This document shows positions 46,801 to 60,500 of a stretch of 64,000 nucleotides of DNA, in pieces (position 1 is the first letter of the stretch; every line of letters starts with the position of its first letter). A program made the position numbers and the translations under genes. The DNA comes from Bugulina stolonifera (Eukaryota > Bryozoa > Gymnolaemata > Cheilostomatida > Bugulidae). The notes under the pieces are model-generated. The model did no database searches, had not been told where the DNA came from, and saw only the letters and a list, made by a program, of their open reading frames with translations. The DNA lies in contig OW285187.1 in the NCBI GenBank assembly GCA_935421135.1, positions 33,048,818-33,112,817 of the forward strand. The letters run 5' to 3'.

Positions 46801-49800
46801 TTATATACAGCATATTATACATGTACTTCCGTATCTATTCCCAAGGATTCCTCACTGAACATAAACAAAGACGTTCTACGGTACAGCTTGCCCCTATTTA
46901 GGAGATCAACACCACCTGGTACCACACCCCGACCTACGCTCTCCCTCCTCAAGTACACGAGGGCTGAAAACGTGACAAATGGTGTTGTTGATAGATACGT
47001 TGTTTTTTGCATGAAAATATTTGCTCATTGGGTCCATATTTGTATCACTTGTTTAGCCCAAGTCGGTATTTTCACACACATATTTTTTTTGCCCATAGTA
47101 CCTCTGTACAGACCTGTTTGATAAATACGCACACAGACATACTAATGCATTACCTCAATAGAGAGCTGGTGCACCCTAACGGGGTCCTTCGTTTTCCCAG
47201 TTGTTGTTAATATTTGTATTGCACCATTAGCTTCAACTACTATGTCAGCACACTTCAGTCTCCGACCTTCAAAGCTCTCCAAGGCCACGCGTGACACGAC
47301 CATGTCGGCTTTCTGCTGAACTACGCCCAAACCCACCTTACAAATAGTAAGTACGTTATGCATCACCATAAATATATAAATACCTTACAGTGTAGCATTA
47401 TATAGTACAGATTATACATGTACATGTAATATACATTATATACACTTACACTGTACATGTAATATACATTATATACACTTACACTGTACATGTAATATAC
47501 ATTATATACACTTACACTGTACATGTAATATACATTATATACACTTACACTGTACATGTAATATACATTATATACACTTACACTGTACATGTAATATACA
47601 TTATATACACTTACACTGTACATGTAATATACATTATATACACTTACACTGTACATGTAATATACACTATAAACACACATACTTACTACGCCAGACGATG
47701 TGACAGCTACCCAAGCATCAATAGACCTGCCCCCAAATGAACCGACGGCTGCGTTAGCGCAGGCTAACGGGAATTTTTTCTCATAGGTCGAATGTTCTCT
47801 CACATCTTTAGCTACAGTGAACTAAAATACACAGTAGACCATATTTCTATGCTAGTCCACAGATTGATAGCATTTGGTGATAATGTTATCCTGCGTCACA
47901 AAGGTAGGGCTATATATATAACAAAACTAAATCATGTAAGAAGATAACACTCTGTTCCACAATGTTACACAAGTATATTAGTGGACACGGCCATTTAACA
48001 TAATATTGTTGACTTGTATGAACCTGGTGGGTTGAGTTAATCCACTTGAGAGCAATGACATCATCCCCGTACATGCTTCTGGTAAAGTTGCTGTATGTCC
48101 ACTTATTAATGACCGACTCATGCATCTGCCACAGAAATATCTGACCACTGGCATCTGCAGTCAGGAGTTTAGTGCCTGACGGGTCCCACACAATCTGTTT
48201 CAATTCCGAGTCCATTGGTATGAGAACATGCACATTCCAGGGAGACGACAATGGGCACACAAATATTGTATCAGCTACGCCACCAAAGTCCCCGAAATCA
48301 CTATAAGTATACAAGATAAATAGCGAAGGTTCTATAAGGCATAATATACATTTTAGTTTTCACAACTACAATAATCACTATACACATCATATTACATGTA
48401 TATACTCATGTGTACTATACATATTATAAGTACATGCATATACTCATGTGTACTATACATATTATATTACATGCATATACTCATGTGTACTATACACATT
48501 ATATTACATGTATATACTCATGTGTACTATACATATTATAAGTACATGTATATACTCATGTGTACTATACAATTATTATATTACATGTATATACTCATGT
48601 GTACTATACATATTATAAGTACATGTATATACTCATGTGTACTATACATATTATATTACATGTATATACTCATGTGTACTATACATATTATAAGTACATG
48701 TATATACTCATGTGTACTATACATATTATATTACATGTATATACTCATGTGTACTATACATATTATATTACATGTATATACTCATGTGTACTATACATAT
48801 TATAAGTACATGTATATACTCATGTGTACTATACACATTATATTACATGTATATACTCATGTGTACTATACACATTATATTACATGTATATACTCATGTG
48901 TACTATACATATTATATTACATGTATATACTCATGTGTACTATACATATTATAAGTACATGTATATACTCATGTGTACTATACATATTATAAGTACATGT
49001 ATATACTCATGTGTACTATACATATTATATTACATGTATATACTCATGTGTACTATACACATTATATTACATGTATATACTCATGTGTACTATACATATT
49101 ATAAGTACATGTATATACTCATGTGTACTATACATATTATATTACATGTATATACTCATGTGTACTATACATATTATATTACATGTATATACTCATGTGT
49201 ACTATACATATTATAAGTACATGTATATACTCATGTGTACTATACACATTATATTACATGTATATACTCATGTGTACTATACATATTATATTACATGTAT
49301 ATACTCATGTGTACTATACATATTATAAGTACATGTATATACTCATGTGTACTATACACATTATATTACATGTATATACTCATGTGTACTATACATATTA
49401 TATTACATGTATATACTCATGTGTACTATACATATTATAAGTACATGTATATACTCATGTGTACTATACATATTATATTACATGTATATACTCATGTGTA
49501 CTATACACATTATATTACATGTATATACTCATGTGTACTATACATATTATATTACATGTATATACTCATGTGTACTATACATATTATAAGTACATGTATA
49601 TACTCATGTGTACTATACATATTATAAGTACATGTATATACTCATGTGTACTATACATATTATATTACATGTATATACTCATGTGTACTATACACATTAT
49701 ATTACATGTATATACTCATGTGTACTATACATATTATAAGTACATGTATATACTCATGTGTACTATACATATTATATTACATGTATATACTCATGTGTAC

Positions 49801-52800
49801 TATACATATTATATTACATGTATATACTCATGTGTACTATACATATTATAAGTACATGTATATACTCATGTGTACTATACATATTATATTACATGTATAT
49901 ACTCATGTGTACTATACATATTATAAGTACATGTATATACTCATGTGTACTATACACATTATATTACATGTATATACTCATGTGTACTATACATATTATA
50001 TTACATGTATATACTCATGTGTACTATACATATTATAAGTACATGTATATACTCATGTGTACTATACACATTATATTACATGTATATACTCATGTGTACT
50101 ATACATATTATATTACATGTATATACTCATGTGTACTATACATATTATAAGTACATGTATATACTCATGTGTACTATACACATTATATTACATGTATATA
50201 CTCATGTGTACTATACATATTATATTACATGTATATACTCATGTGTACTATACATATTATAAGTACATGTATATACTCATGTGTACTATACATATTATAT
50301 TACATGTATATACTCATGTGTACTATACACATTATATTACATGTATATACTCATGTGTACTATACATATTATATTACATGTATATACTCATGTGTACTAT
50401 ACATATTATAAGTACATGTATATACTCATGTGTACTATACATATTATAAGTACATGTATATACTCATGTGTACTATACATATTATATTACATGTATATAC
50501 TCATGTGTACTATACACATTATATTACATGTATATACTCATGTGTACTATACATATTATAAGTACATGTATATACTCATGTGTACTATACATATTATATT
50601 ACATGTATATACTCATGTGTACTATACATATTATATTACATGTATATACTCATGTGTACTATACATATTATAAGTACATGTATATACTCATGTGTACTAT
50701 ACACATTATATTACATGTATATACTCATGTGTACTATACATATTATATTACATGTATATACTCATGTGTACTATACATATTATAAGTACATGTATATACT
50801 CATGTGTACTATACACATTATATTACATGTATATACTCATGTGTACTATACATATTATATTACATGTATATACTCATGTGTACTATACATATTATAAGTA
50901 CATGTATATACTCATGTGTACTATACATATTATATTACATGTATATACTCATGTGTACTATACATATTATATTACATGTATATACTCATGTGTACTATAC
51001 ATATTATAAGTACATGTATATACTCATGTGTACTATACATATTATATTACATGTATATACTCATGTGTACTATACATATTATAAGTACATGTATATACTC
51101 ATGTGTACTATACACATTATATTACATGTATATACTCATGTGTACTATACATATTATAAGTACATGTATATACTCATGTGTACTATACATATTATAAGTA
51201 CATGTATATACTCATGTGTACTATACACATTATATTACATGTATATACTCATGTGTACTATACACATTATAAGTACATGTATATACTCATGTGTACTATA
51301 CACATTATATTACATGTATATACTCATGTGTACTATACATATTATAAGTACATGTATATACTCATGTGTAGTATACACATTATATTACATGTATATACTC
51401 ATGTGTACTATACACATTATATTACATGTATATACTCATGTGTACTATACATATTATATTACATGTATATACTCATGTGTACTATACATATTATAAGTAC
51501 ATGTATATACTCATGTGTACTATACATATTATATTACATGTATATACTCATGTGTACTATACACATTATATTACATGTATATACTCATGTGTACTATACA
51601 TATTATATTACATGTATATACTCATGTGTACTATAAATATTATAAGTACATGTATATACTCATGTGTACTATACATATTATAAGTACATGTATATACTCA
51701 TGTGTACTATACACATTATATTACATGTATATACTCATGTGTACTATACATATTATATTACATGTATATACTCATGTGTACTATACATATTATAAGTACA
51801 TGTATATACTCATGTGTACTATACATATTATATTACATGTATATACTCATGTGTACTATACATATTATAAGTACATGTATATACTCATGTGTACTATACA
51901 CATTATATTACATGTATATACTCATGTGTACTATACATATTATAAGTACATGTATATACTCATGTGTACTATACACATTATATTACATGTATATACTCAT
52001 GTGTACTATACATATTATAAGTACATGTATATACTCATGTGTACTATACATATTATATTACATGTATATACTCATGTGTACTATACACATTATATTACAT
52101 GTATATACTCATGTGTACTATACATATTATAAGTACATGTATATACTCATGTGTACTATACACATTATATTACATGTATATACTCATGTGTACTATACAC
52201 ATTATAAGTACATGTATATACTCATGTGTACTATACACATTATATTACATGTATATACTCATGTGTACTATACATATTATAAGTACATGTATATACTCAT
52301 GTGTACTATACACATTATATTACATGTATATACTCATGTGTACTATACACATTATATTACATGTATATACTCATGTGTACTATACATATTATATTACATG
52401 TATATACTCATGTGTACTATACATATTATAAGTACATGTATATACTCATGTGTACTATACATATTATATTACATGCATATGGTGAATCAATCAAATCAAG
52501 TTTCCATGTTCAAGTTCAAACACATGTTGAAATTCTAACGGGATCAAGGTTGTTATGTTCCAGGAAAATGTATTTGTATGAAGCTACAAGATTGATCTGT
52601 TCATAGAAAAAGATGTACATGCAAAGTGCACAACGCAGATTAAAATCCCACGTATACAACCTGAGATTACAAACACTCATTTATTTTTGATACAAAGGCG
52701 TCTTTTTACTATCATTGTTTCTTGATGATTTTTTTCCCATTTATTACGAGTGTAACCTAATAATTGTTACACATATTCTAAATAGCTGCATATGAGATAA

Positions 52801-53140
52801 ACAAGAGTTACAAAAATACACTCAACTGAGTAAAACCTCCACACAATGTTATCCTTTCGACCATTGTGAGCAACCTGACTTTTCCAGAAAAAAATTACAC
52901 TGAATAAATTTAGCAACAAGACCTGTGCAAGTACCAAGTAGGTTTACCAGATATTTACCAGTCAGAAGTTTTATGTGAGCCTTGCTGCTTTCCATCACCA
53001 CCACCTCTCTTTAGCTTGTAGCACCTTGGAGCAGTGAAAGCTACCAGATTCTTTCGTGAGATGGTGCACAAGTTGATCCGGCGACCAATAGTAGGAAAGG
53101 TTTCCACATGATTAAACTCAACAGATGAGATCAGTTCCAT
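40827..53140 (-). CDS. MED16: MED16, Mediator tail subunit, 12 proposed exons
   Basis: Exons in transcript order: 52959-53140, 48024-48300, 47687-47821, 47154-47336, 46827-46963 (doubtful), 45905-46514, 44107-44210, 42786-42917, 42537-42651, 41979-42316, 41388-41599 and 40827-40941. Without the doubtful exon the frame is continuous at 800 residues; human MED16 has 877. Evidence: SRKNLVAFTAPR in exon 1; the WD-type IVWDPSGTKLLTADASGQI in exon 2; GGRSIDAWVAVTSSG in exon 3; LLEYDMMTGLTWEDVLL in exon 6; VQWVCELAITILSSLPG and DTLIEECTLLSNQ in exon 10; and a C-terminal cysteine module CVRCHAMTNL ... CICGGHWYMV in exons 11-12. The protein is a WD40-propeller Mediator tail subunit that links activators to RNA polymerase II. 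Intron 1 (4.66 kb) consists mostly of a minisatellite. Exon 5 has an open frame but its phase does not fit exon 4. The gene converges with stathmin. Confidence 0.92.
43282..43321 (+). repeat. 20-bp GC-rich doublet in MED16 intron 7
   Basis: TTGTGGGGGTGTCCCCATTG is followed directly by TTGTGGGGATGCCCCAATTG. Each half is itself nearly palindromic (GGGG...CCCC), which is unusual in such AT-rich surroundings. Confidence 0.6.
45052..45250. repeat. TACATGTA/TGTACA cluster in MED16 intron 6
   Basis: Dense overlapping palindromes (ACATGTACATGTAT near 45070, GTACATGTACATTGTACATG near 45200, then ACATACATGTACATAA). No regular unit length is visible, so it is a cryptic simple sequence. Confidence 0.6.
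45732..45800 (+). repeat. Three-copy 23-bp tandem repeat
   Basis: GACATCAATGTTATGTACATG recurs three times with single-base changes (TTATGTACATG, TCATGCACATG, TAATGCGCATT). It lies about 100 bp downstream of the MED16 exon 6 donor, within intron 6. Confidence 0.75.
47418..47668 (+). repeat. 33-bp minisatellite in MED16 intron 3
   Basis: About 7.5 nearly identical units of 33 bp built from ACTTACACTGTACATGTAAT plus ATACATTATATAC. It ends 19 bp short of the donor of MED16 exon 3. On the minus strand each unit contains GTAAGTG, again a donor-like motif. The 33-bp period explains the open frame YNVYYMYSVSV. Confidence 0.93.
48390..52480 (+). repeat. 4.1-kb minisatellite of 37/38-bp units with higher-order structure, MED16 intron 1
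   Basis: About 110 units. Type A (37 bp) combines ACATGTATATACTCATGTGT with ACTATACATATTATATT. Type B (38 bp) ends ATTATAAGT instead. Both occur with CACATT or CATATT. The dominant local order is A-A-B (112 bp). Over at least 600 bp the exact order of variants at 49235 onward recurs 822 bp later at 50057 onward (22 units: 14 of 37 and 8 of 38 bp), showing a segmental duplication inside the array. Single-base variants are rare (GTGTAGTATAC near 51368, CTATAAATAT near 51633), so it is strongly homogenised. Long frames here are artefacts. Confidence 0.97.
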
Positions 53141-54028
53141 CTGGAAGTTTTATTCATCTATTTATATTGGACAGTCTGAAACACAATTGACTTACGGACA
53201 CATTGCTAATACACTTGCTAATAAAGAAAATATAAGTAAGACGGTCATATACAAGTATGTGCAGAACTACCGCACAAAACCCAGGAGTTATTCAGTTGTG
53301 CATGCCAGTAGGCTTAAAAGCATAAAAATGGTCGCAGTACATCTAATATAATCATACATACATGTATAAAAAATATACATATATACAATAGTTACAAATT
53401 GTAATGATTTATTAGTTATCTATTCTAACTAACAATAGATACCTAATAAATCTCCCCATGTAGGCCTAAATATACATTTACATGCAATAGGTCAATTATT
53501 TGCCCTTTTTATTAACAATATTGTCACATAGAAGATAAAAAATAGGACACTATTTGTTTGCTGATCAGGTAATGTAATATCTCTGTCAATTTTGACCATT
53601 CATTTAGTATCGCTAATTCAATACAATTTAATTGAAAACAAAATTTTAATTTCTGGTGATAGGGTATGAACAATATTAAATTCCACCATTGTAATGATCA
53701 CGCTATCGCTTTTCCATTTGTAAACTATTACAGCAAACAGTGATATTTATGGCAATTTAAAAGCTGTTGTCAGGGTTAAAGAGATCTGAAGTATCCATAG
53801 ATAGAGAAGCAAAACTCATAAATATACCCTAGGCCAGGTGGCACAATGTGACCTATTTAATATCTATGTAACACTGAGCAGAGTTTCCAGTAATCAAACA
53901 AATTCAGACTGAAATCTCATTCCATGCAATATCCTTTTTTTTAGATCTTGATGACCTTAGCTGTACACGCCTGCATATTTGTTGTCATATAATTGCTATA
54001 CCCAATACTGTCAGTCGTTGTATTAACT
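53141..54028. other. MED16 upstream region; no gene seen
   Basis: AT-rich, must hold the MED16 promoter. No TATA box or coding that I can support. Confidence 0.4.
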
Positions 54029-54761
54029 GTTGTATTTTTGTCCACTATGACTTAGCTGATATTAGTGGTAATGTGTCTTTGACAATGCATTCTCTCATCA
54101 CCTCTTACTGTGTAGCGCTTATGAAACTACTGTATAACCTTCATAACGCTCTGGGACCTTTTGGACCTTTTGTTATTGTAACACAGACCTTTTCATGTCC
54201 AAGTCCGGATTGTAATTGCTTATGTAACCTTTGGTTTTGGTCCGGAAGCAGGTTTAGTATATAAGGAGCTTATTTTCACTGTGGTTCTCAGTTGCCTGTG
54301 GGCTGCTAATAAAGTAATTTCTCTTACTCTATTTATATGCGGCCTTGTACTGTTTAGGCTAACAGTGTACGTACAAGCTGCTAAATGGCCTTGAGTACCA
54401 AGTCCAGTCCTAGGACTTCCTGGGATTGCTACGGGAACCCATGATAGCTCCACAGCATAATAGGTGCCACACCTGCCTGTATTACGTTGCAGAGTCAATG
54501 GTCTCAGACTCATGCCACCCACAGTCTAACACGGGATCTGTGTCCACAGTAGTCCAGTGTGGAATTCCGCCATCCATTCCCTTTGCAGATGCCCATCAGC
54601 CAAATTGAGTGTGAGGCCATCCTGCTAGCAGAGCATTAGACTTGGCGATAAGTACACATACTCAGCATCTGCCTGGTTGGCCTTGCTCCCTGATAATGAT
54701 GCTCTGACCATGGCACATGCTGTGCAGCTGCACCCTAGCTACCCAGCCAGACACAACAACC
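54029..54761 (+). mobile_element. LTR-like repeat, copy 3 (solo)
   Basis: Contains GGTCCGGAAGCAGG and then GTATATAAGGAGC (TATA box, near 54256), CAGTTGCCTGTGGGCTG, an AATAAAG signal near 54310, and the terminal block CTACCCAGCCAGACACAACAAC ending near 54760. The terminal block and the TATA/AATAAA spacing match copy 2 on the opposite strand at 1033-1870. No internal retroviral-type coding and no certain target-site duplication, so the boundaries are approximate. Confidence 0.6.
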
Positions 54762-54794
54762 GTTGAATATAATTATTCATTTCCACAGGTTTTG

Positions 54795-55160
54795 TGAAAA
54801 GTAAAATAAATTAAATTCAATTAGAATTTTATTCAATCTAATTAAAAATGGTTGTAGTATGGTTATAATATAATTACTATATATATACCAATAAAATAAT
54901 ATTAATTATAATATATTATAGTATATTAATATTGATTAAATTAATTTAACACTAATAGGTCTATAAGTACATAATATATATAATAATAGAACAAACAATA
55001 CAAAATTTATAAATAAATACATTGTTCGATTGTAATTATATTAGTAATTATAAATTTAAATTAATTATTATAATTTAATAATTAATAAATTATATTTATA
55101 TTATAAAATAAATTATAAAAATAATAATAAAATATAGCAAATAATCCACTGTTATTACAT
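54795..55160. repeat. Extreme AT-rich low-complexity block
   Basis: About 365 bp of almost pure A and T dominated by TAATTATAATATATTATAG, AATAATAATAAAATATAG and similar runs. It directly follows the LTR-like repeat. Confidence 0.85.
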
Positions 55161-57067
55161 GAAATAAATAAAATTGTGGTCAACCTATAAAAGGTTGTTT
55201 ATAACACTGTGCACTATTATTTCTGCTGCAAAATGAAAATCAGCAAAAGAAAATTAATTAAAACTTCTGTTATGGAATCGGGAATGGGAGAAAAATTCAT
55301 TCTTATTTTTTTAAAAATTACGAAGTTGTAATCGCTGTATCGTGTGTTAATGTAGTGTCGCCACTAAGAACGAGTTCTTTAGAATGAGCGCACAACTCCA
55401 CTCACCAACTGCACTCATCAAATCGACAGTTCTGCATTGTACTCATAGTCATTGTATCAATAATATGTCATAGATAGTCATATAATATAAATGTGGTTGT
55501 ACACATATTGCATTTGTACTTCTATGTTATGGCTTATTACAGCACCTGAGAAGGCCTACAGACGTGTTTGTACAAAGACATGTATAAGTGTTGTGTGTAA
55601 TGTGTGTGAAGTAATGCAGCAGTATTTTAGGCAACATGTAAATGTACATGTGTGTGTTTTATACAAGGTTTACTCCTTGGTTGTATATTACATAGAAATG
55701 AAGTATATGCAGGCCTACAACACACTATTTGATTATATATCACATTTATACATAACACACAACACACCTACATTTGTATATGACTGTATTGATGCTACAG
55801 TTTTCAGCATTTTGATACCACTGGTGTCCTGACTTCAAATGCTGTGTGATCCAAGATCCCTTACCAATTACTAGTGTAGCAGTAGTAGTCCCTGTACTAG
55901 CTAACCCACTACTCATGTCATGTACGTTTATAATATTTCTTTAGATTAATGAGGACTTCTCCATATAGATTATAGCATGTCATCCAAATTATGATCCTGA
56001 CTATAAAAAAAGCCATTTCTGCGACTTTTCTAACTCGGCTAATATTTCCTACTCTTGGTGAACCTGAACCTGGTAGAGGCAATGTAGTGTGTACTATAAA
56101 GTCTATAATATATTTTCCCTTCTATTACATTCATGTAAATCTTGATAAATACTCCATTAATTTTCTAAAATTGTGTCATATACAAGAATACATGCTGGCA
56201 TATAGTTGAAACTACTAACTGTTATAAAGAACTAAATATAATTATCATGTTGTATCTGTATTTTAGGGAGCCACACAAGCCAAGTATCACAGTCATGGAC
56301 TTCGCTAATACCAAAATCACTGAATATTTTCTGCATTGTTTATTTTCCTGAACGAATGCAATTAACCATATTGTCTTAGTTTAGATTAGCACTAACAGTT
56401 TTTATTGAAAATACCAGGTACAACTTTTAAAAAAGAATATTAGCAGTCAGGACAACAGAGTTTGATCGTTAACCTATACAACTTATTGTTTAATATGATG
56501 TGAATAAACATTGATACACTAAATATCATTATGGTACAATTTTGAATAGTCATAAAAAGTTTAATTGATATTTTAAGACGTTTGTCTAATCACATTTACC
56601 TAATGGTGTGAACATGTTACGAGTGCAAGTTAGATGTTATATTATTACACTACCATAATAACAAATTTGTTGTATGCAATTATTTGAAATACAAATATCT
56701 TGTTAATACACATGACTCAATCTGTAAAGTGGCAATGGATCACATACAAACAAACTAATACAAAAAATAAATGTTTAAACAGTTTGCTTAAAGATTGGCC
56801 GCAGCTGTGTAACTTTCTTGTAACAATATTGATTTCTGTTTTTATTTTTCTTCATAATACGAGATAACCAAGTTTCAGCATTCAGCAATTCGAGCAATGT
56901 CTATACAGATGAGGAATGTTGGCTTACTCTACAACATATTACACTTCCCTGCTCATGCGCATGTAGATTGTATGCCGGCATATTGAAATTACGTTATAAT
57001 GTATCACAGATTGTAAATCATTACAACTTAAAATGATGTCAGGGGGTTTGGCCATTTTTATATATGT
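55161..57067. other. Gene-poor interval; nothing recognised
   Basis: AT-rich DNA with scattered ACATGTA motifs. The 113-codon plus-strand frame at 55491-55832 is biased to Tyr/Val/Cys by such motifs and resembles no family. Confidence 0.4.
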
Positions 57068-57531
57068 ATGATGTATTTTTAGCAAGGAAATTATTTTTGA
57101 GCAGTCAGAGACTTGTTTCAAATCCATGAAAATACCAGTCCCTGACTGGGGTTTGAACCCGGGGCCTTTACGGCACCTAATCGCCTAGCACAGTGAACAG
57201 AACATGCTACCACTACACCAGCTCAGCAGTGAGCAGTAGACATGCTCTGATCGAACTGCACACGAGGCACCCCTCTTATTATGGCCACCTTGCGCCTTAC
57301 AAGGTGCCTCGTATGCAGTTCGCTCAGAGCATGTCTACTGCTCACCGGTGAAGCTTCCTTTTTTAAGGTTGCTGAGCTGGTGTAGTGGTAGCCTGTTCTG
57401 TTCACTGTGCTAGGCGATTTAGGTGTTGTAGAGGCCCCGGGTTCAAACCCCAGTCAGGGACTGGTATTTTCATGGATTTGAAACAAGTCTCTGACTGCTC
57501 AAAAATAATTTCCTTGCTAAAAATACATCAT
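57068..57531. mobile_element. 464-bp near-perfect palindrome with two divergent pol III promoters
   Basis: The left arm (57068 to about 57272) and the right arm (about 57299 to 57531) are reverse complements with few mismatches, around a roughly 25-bp centre. Each arm carries a tRNA-like unit: on the plus strand an A box TGGTGTAGTGG (57378-57388) and B box GGTTCAAACCC (57440-57450); on the minus strand a B box at 57149-57159 and an A box at 57210-57220. The outer 60 bp of each arm, with GAGCAGTCAG and CCAGTCCCTGACT, match the ends of the element at 27952-28263. Short stems prevent a proper cloverleaf, so these are tRNA-derived repeats, not tRNA genes. Confidence 0.85.
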
Positions 57532-60500
57532 AACTTAAAATGACGTTTTGAAGGATAGCGATGGATTGTCGTAGGACATTGATTGACTTACCTGTAACAT
57601 TAGCCTAGATGCTTATATAACATCTTACATGCCTATTGTATTATTGTCTTTATACTGCATTGTTCCTCTTAAAATGGGCAGCAAGAAAAGTTCGTAGATT
57701 TTGGCAATGTGCCAACTACATTAAGCAGCACCCATGTGGTCTTTGTCTAGAGGGTAAGTAGCAGCTTGTCTTTAATGAGGCCAACTTGCTGCATATTTTT
57801 AGAACTTGATTTTAGAACAGCAGGAATGGTAATGTGATTGAAGATAGACAATTGTTTGGGGTTAATTATCTGCCAAAATTAATTAATACAGCAATCCTTG
57901 GTCCTAATATAACCGTCATTATCTATTTATAAAGGTCCTGCATTACTACAGTCAATTTACTATCGATTTAAACCCCTAATAGATATATTACTAATTAACA
58001 GGACAATAGGTTAATTATTGATATTTTGTTTTTAGTAAATAAATGGTGTAACCAATTCACAGTTGTGCTGTTCCAGAGTCATTTCCTAAGAGCTTATTAG
58101 TTTATGTCAAGTGCGTCACATAAACATGAAAATCTGTGTTTTTTCTTGAAGACGTTGTTATGCTGGCGCACAAGTATGAGCAAACCCTAAGTGTTTTCCT
58201 CCGGGAGGTTTGACTATAACGTGACATTACTTTTTAGCAGATTATAGTTACTGTCTGTCGTGAAATAACTTGATTAGCTGTCTGCTGACATAAACAATGC
58301 CGCTCAGGAGTAATTATTCTTCTTGCAAAATACAGGGAATGTATTTTTATATCCATGTATTTCTAAATTTACTCTACGACTTTTCTTATGTAACAAATTG
58401 CATAATATTTATAAATCTTACCTAATGATCGCTTTAACATACTAATTATTGGTTATATGCTGTTAATGATTGCAACCTACATGATATATATCTGTCACTA
58501 AAACAATACAATATCCATCAGTTGACGTGATAACTGATTCACAGACAGCTGGAAGCCGTGCTGCACTCAAGGGCAGCAATAAATACAAGTATCTACGATT
58601 AGCAGTTACATGTTAAAAGTACAGACATGAGACCAACACCACTGTCTGTCAAAGCTGCCTTCGGCACTAGAGAATCACGTTTATTTTTATCCGTATATGT
58701 TTTATTTTGGTACAGTTTGCTGTAGTCAAATACGAAACATGTAATATGTCAAGTAGCTCAAAGCCAATTTTACCGGACACAAACTTGAGTTCTTTCTCCT
58801 GTTGATTTTGACTTTCCAGGGGTCAAACCAGTACAAGGTGAATATTCATTTTTTAGGTAGAGAGTGAATAATATCCAAAACTATTTCATAACATATACAT
58901 GTACATTGGAGATCTGAGGCAGCATAACATGGAGAATTAAAGAAAATTTGAAACTTATTTATTATCATCAGTGAGAGCTGTTTTCAAGATTTGAATACAT
59001 TTGGTAATAGGATTGGGCCAAGTTATAAATAGGTCCATTCAGTAAACTTGTACTTAATTACTACAATAATATTATGTACAATAGATATTGATAGAGTAAA
59101 TCCTTGATGGGTGATTGTGTGCACCTACAACAGGCAGACTATTCACATGTTCATTACTGTCACAGTTTGAGTCTGGTGCTTAAAATAGTCTTATTATTAT
59201 TATTTATCTTGTTCTAAGAAGGGTGCATAATTGATCCCATGCTTGTTATAACCTGGATAAACAATTATATTCTTGTGTCAACTGTACAATTTGTTTAGAT
59301 GCCTTAGCTTATTCCCAGAAAGAGAAGCATTTTACTGTGTTTGTACTATGAAAGGCCAGTAACAGTTTCTTGGAGTTTTTGCTTGTTAAAGTACACAATG
59401 TCATATTTTATGTTGAATGGTTGGCTACAAATTGCAATGACACCAAGTATGCAAAGAATTTACTCCACCTAACAATCTAGCAGAGGCTTCTTTGTTTCAA
59501 GGCAGTAGCTAATTGTAATTACTGGCTGATGACAGCAAACATTTCCAGGAAGCTCATAAAATGACAAAACTATGACCTGATGCTAAGGTTGAGCACACTT
59601 CCTTCCTTATTCCTATAAAACATAGCATTCTGAATGCCATAGTAATACGAGTGATAAATTCATTTATTATTTAGGGGGGGGGAGACCTCTCCTCAACACT
59701 ACCAGGCAGTTTTATGACAGGAAGTGAGGTAAATATTGTAATAAATACTGTGAGAAATATTGCACAACTGAGTCGTAATTCATGAAGAAATTGTGATTAT
59801 GTAATGAAGTTACCGAATGCAAATAGCAGAGGCAACGAAGATGTTCAGTCTAGAAAATATTATAGCAAACAGGAATTTGTTACGACATTCAAAGCTATGC
59901 TGGTTTGTCTGGAAAATGAATTTTATAAATACGTTTTATTGGATTAGCTGTTATGTTTGCCAATTTTTAACACATTTAATTGTCTTCCAGGGGCTGCTTG
60001 GATGAGGTTTATAAGCAGGAGTTAATCTCTCGCCTCCATTTGTGGTACCTTGCAGTTGTTTGTCTAAGAGGACAGTCTAATACATCTAATAACGACCATA
60101 TTCAGTATCAAACAAAAACCTAATTCGATTTTGTTAAATTTGCAATTAAAAGGAGGAAAATTGTTGTTAACTAGACAGAGATGAGGCAACTGTTGGTATA
60201 CATTTCAACAGGAATGTTAGTTATTTTATTTACATTTGATATATTTGCTAATCTAGACTATAATAAATGTCACAGTCTCATTTACAGGTACTCCAATGTT
60301 CTATCATACATATATACTGTAATGTATAACCATTCTTGATTAGACCATAATAATTATGCTCCTACACCATGACAGTTTCGTGAGTAAAATGATAATTAAA
60401 CTGAAGTTAGGCTGTCATAAGTTTATGTGTGTTAAATGTAGATGTGGCACCATAGCGTAACACGCTACAGTATCGTCCACCCAGTCTCGTCATTCTTGTC

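Noticed and set aside
48396..52606. Many long overlapping open frames (YILMCTIHII-type proteins)
   Set aside because: They are translations of the 37/38-bp minisatellite, open in several frames, with composition set by the repeat and located in a MED16 intron.
55491..55832. 113-codon plus-strand frame
   Set aside because: Composition is driven by TACATGT/TGTGTGT-type sequence. No conserved motif and no splice or neighbour support.
57371..57455. A tRNA gene
   Set aside because: A and B boxes are good but the acceptor and T stems do not pair properly, and the unit is part of a palindromic repeat with relatives elsewhere.
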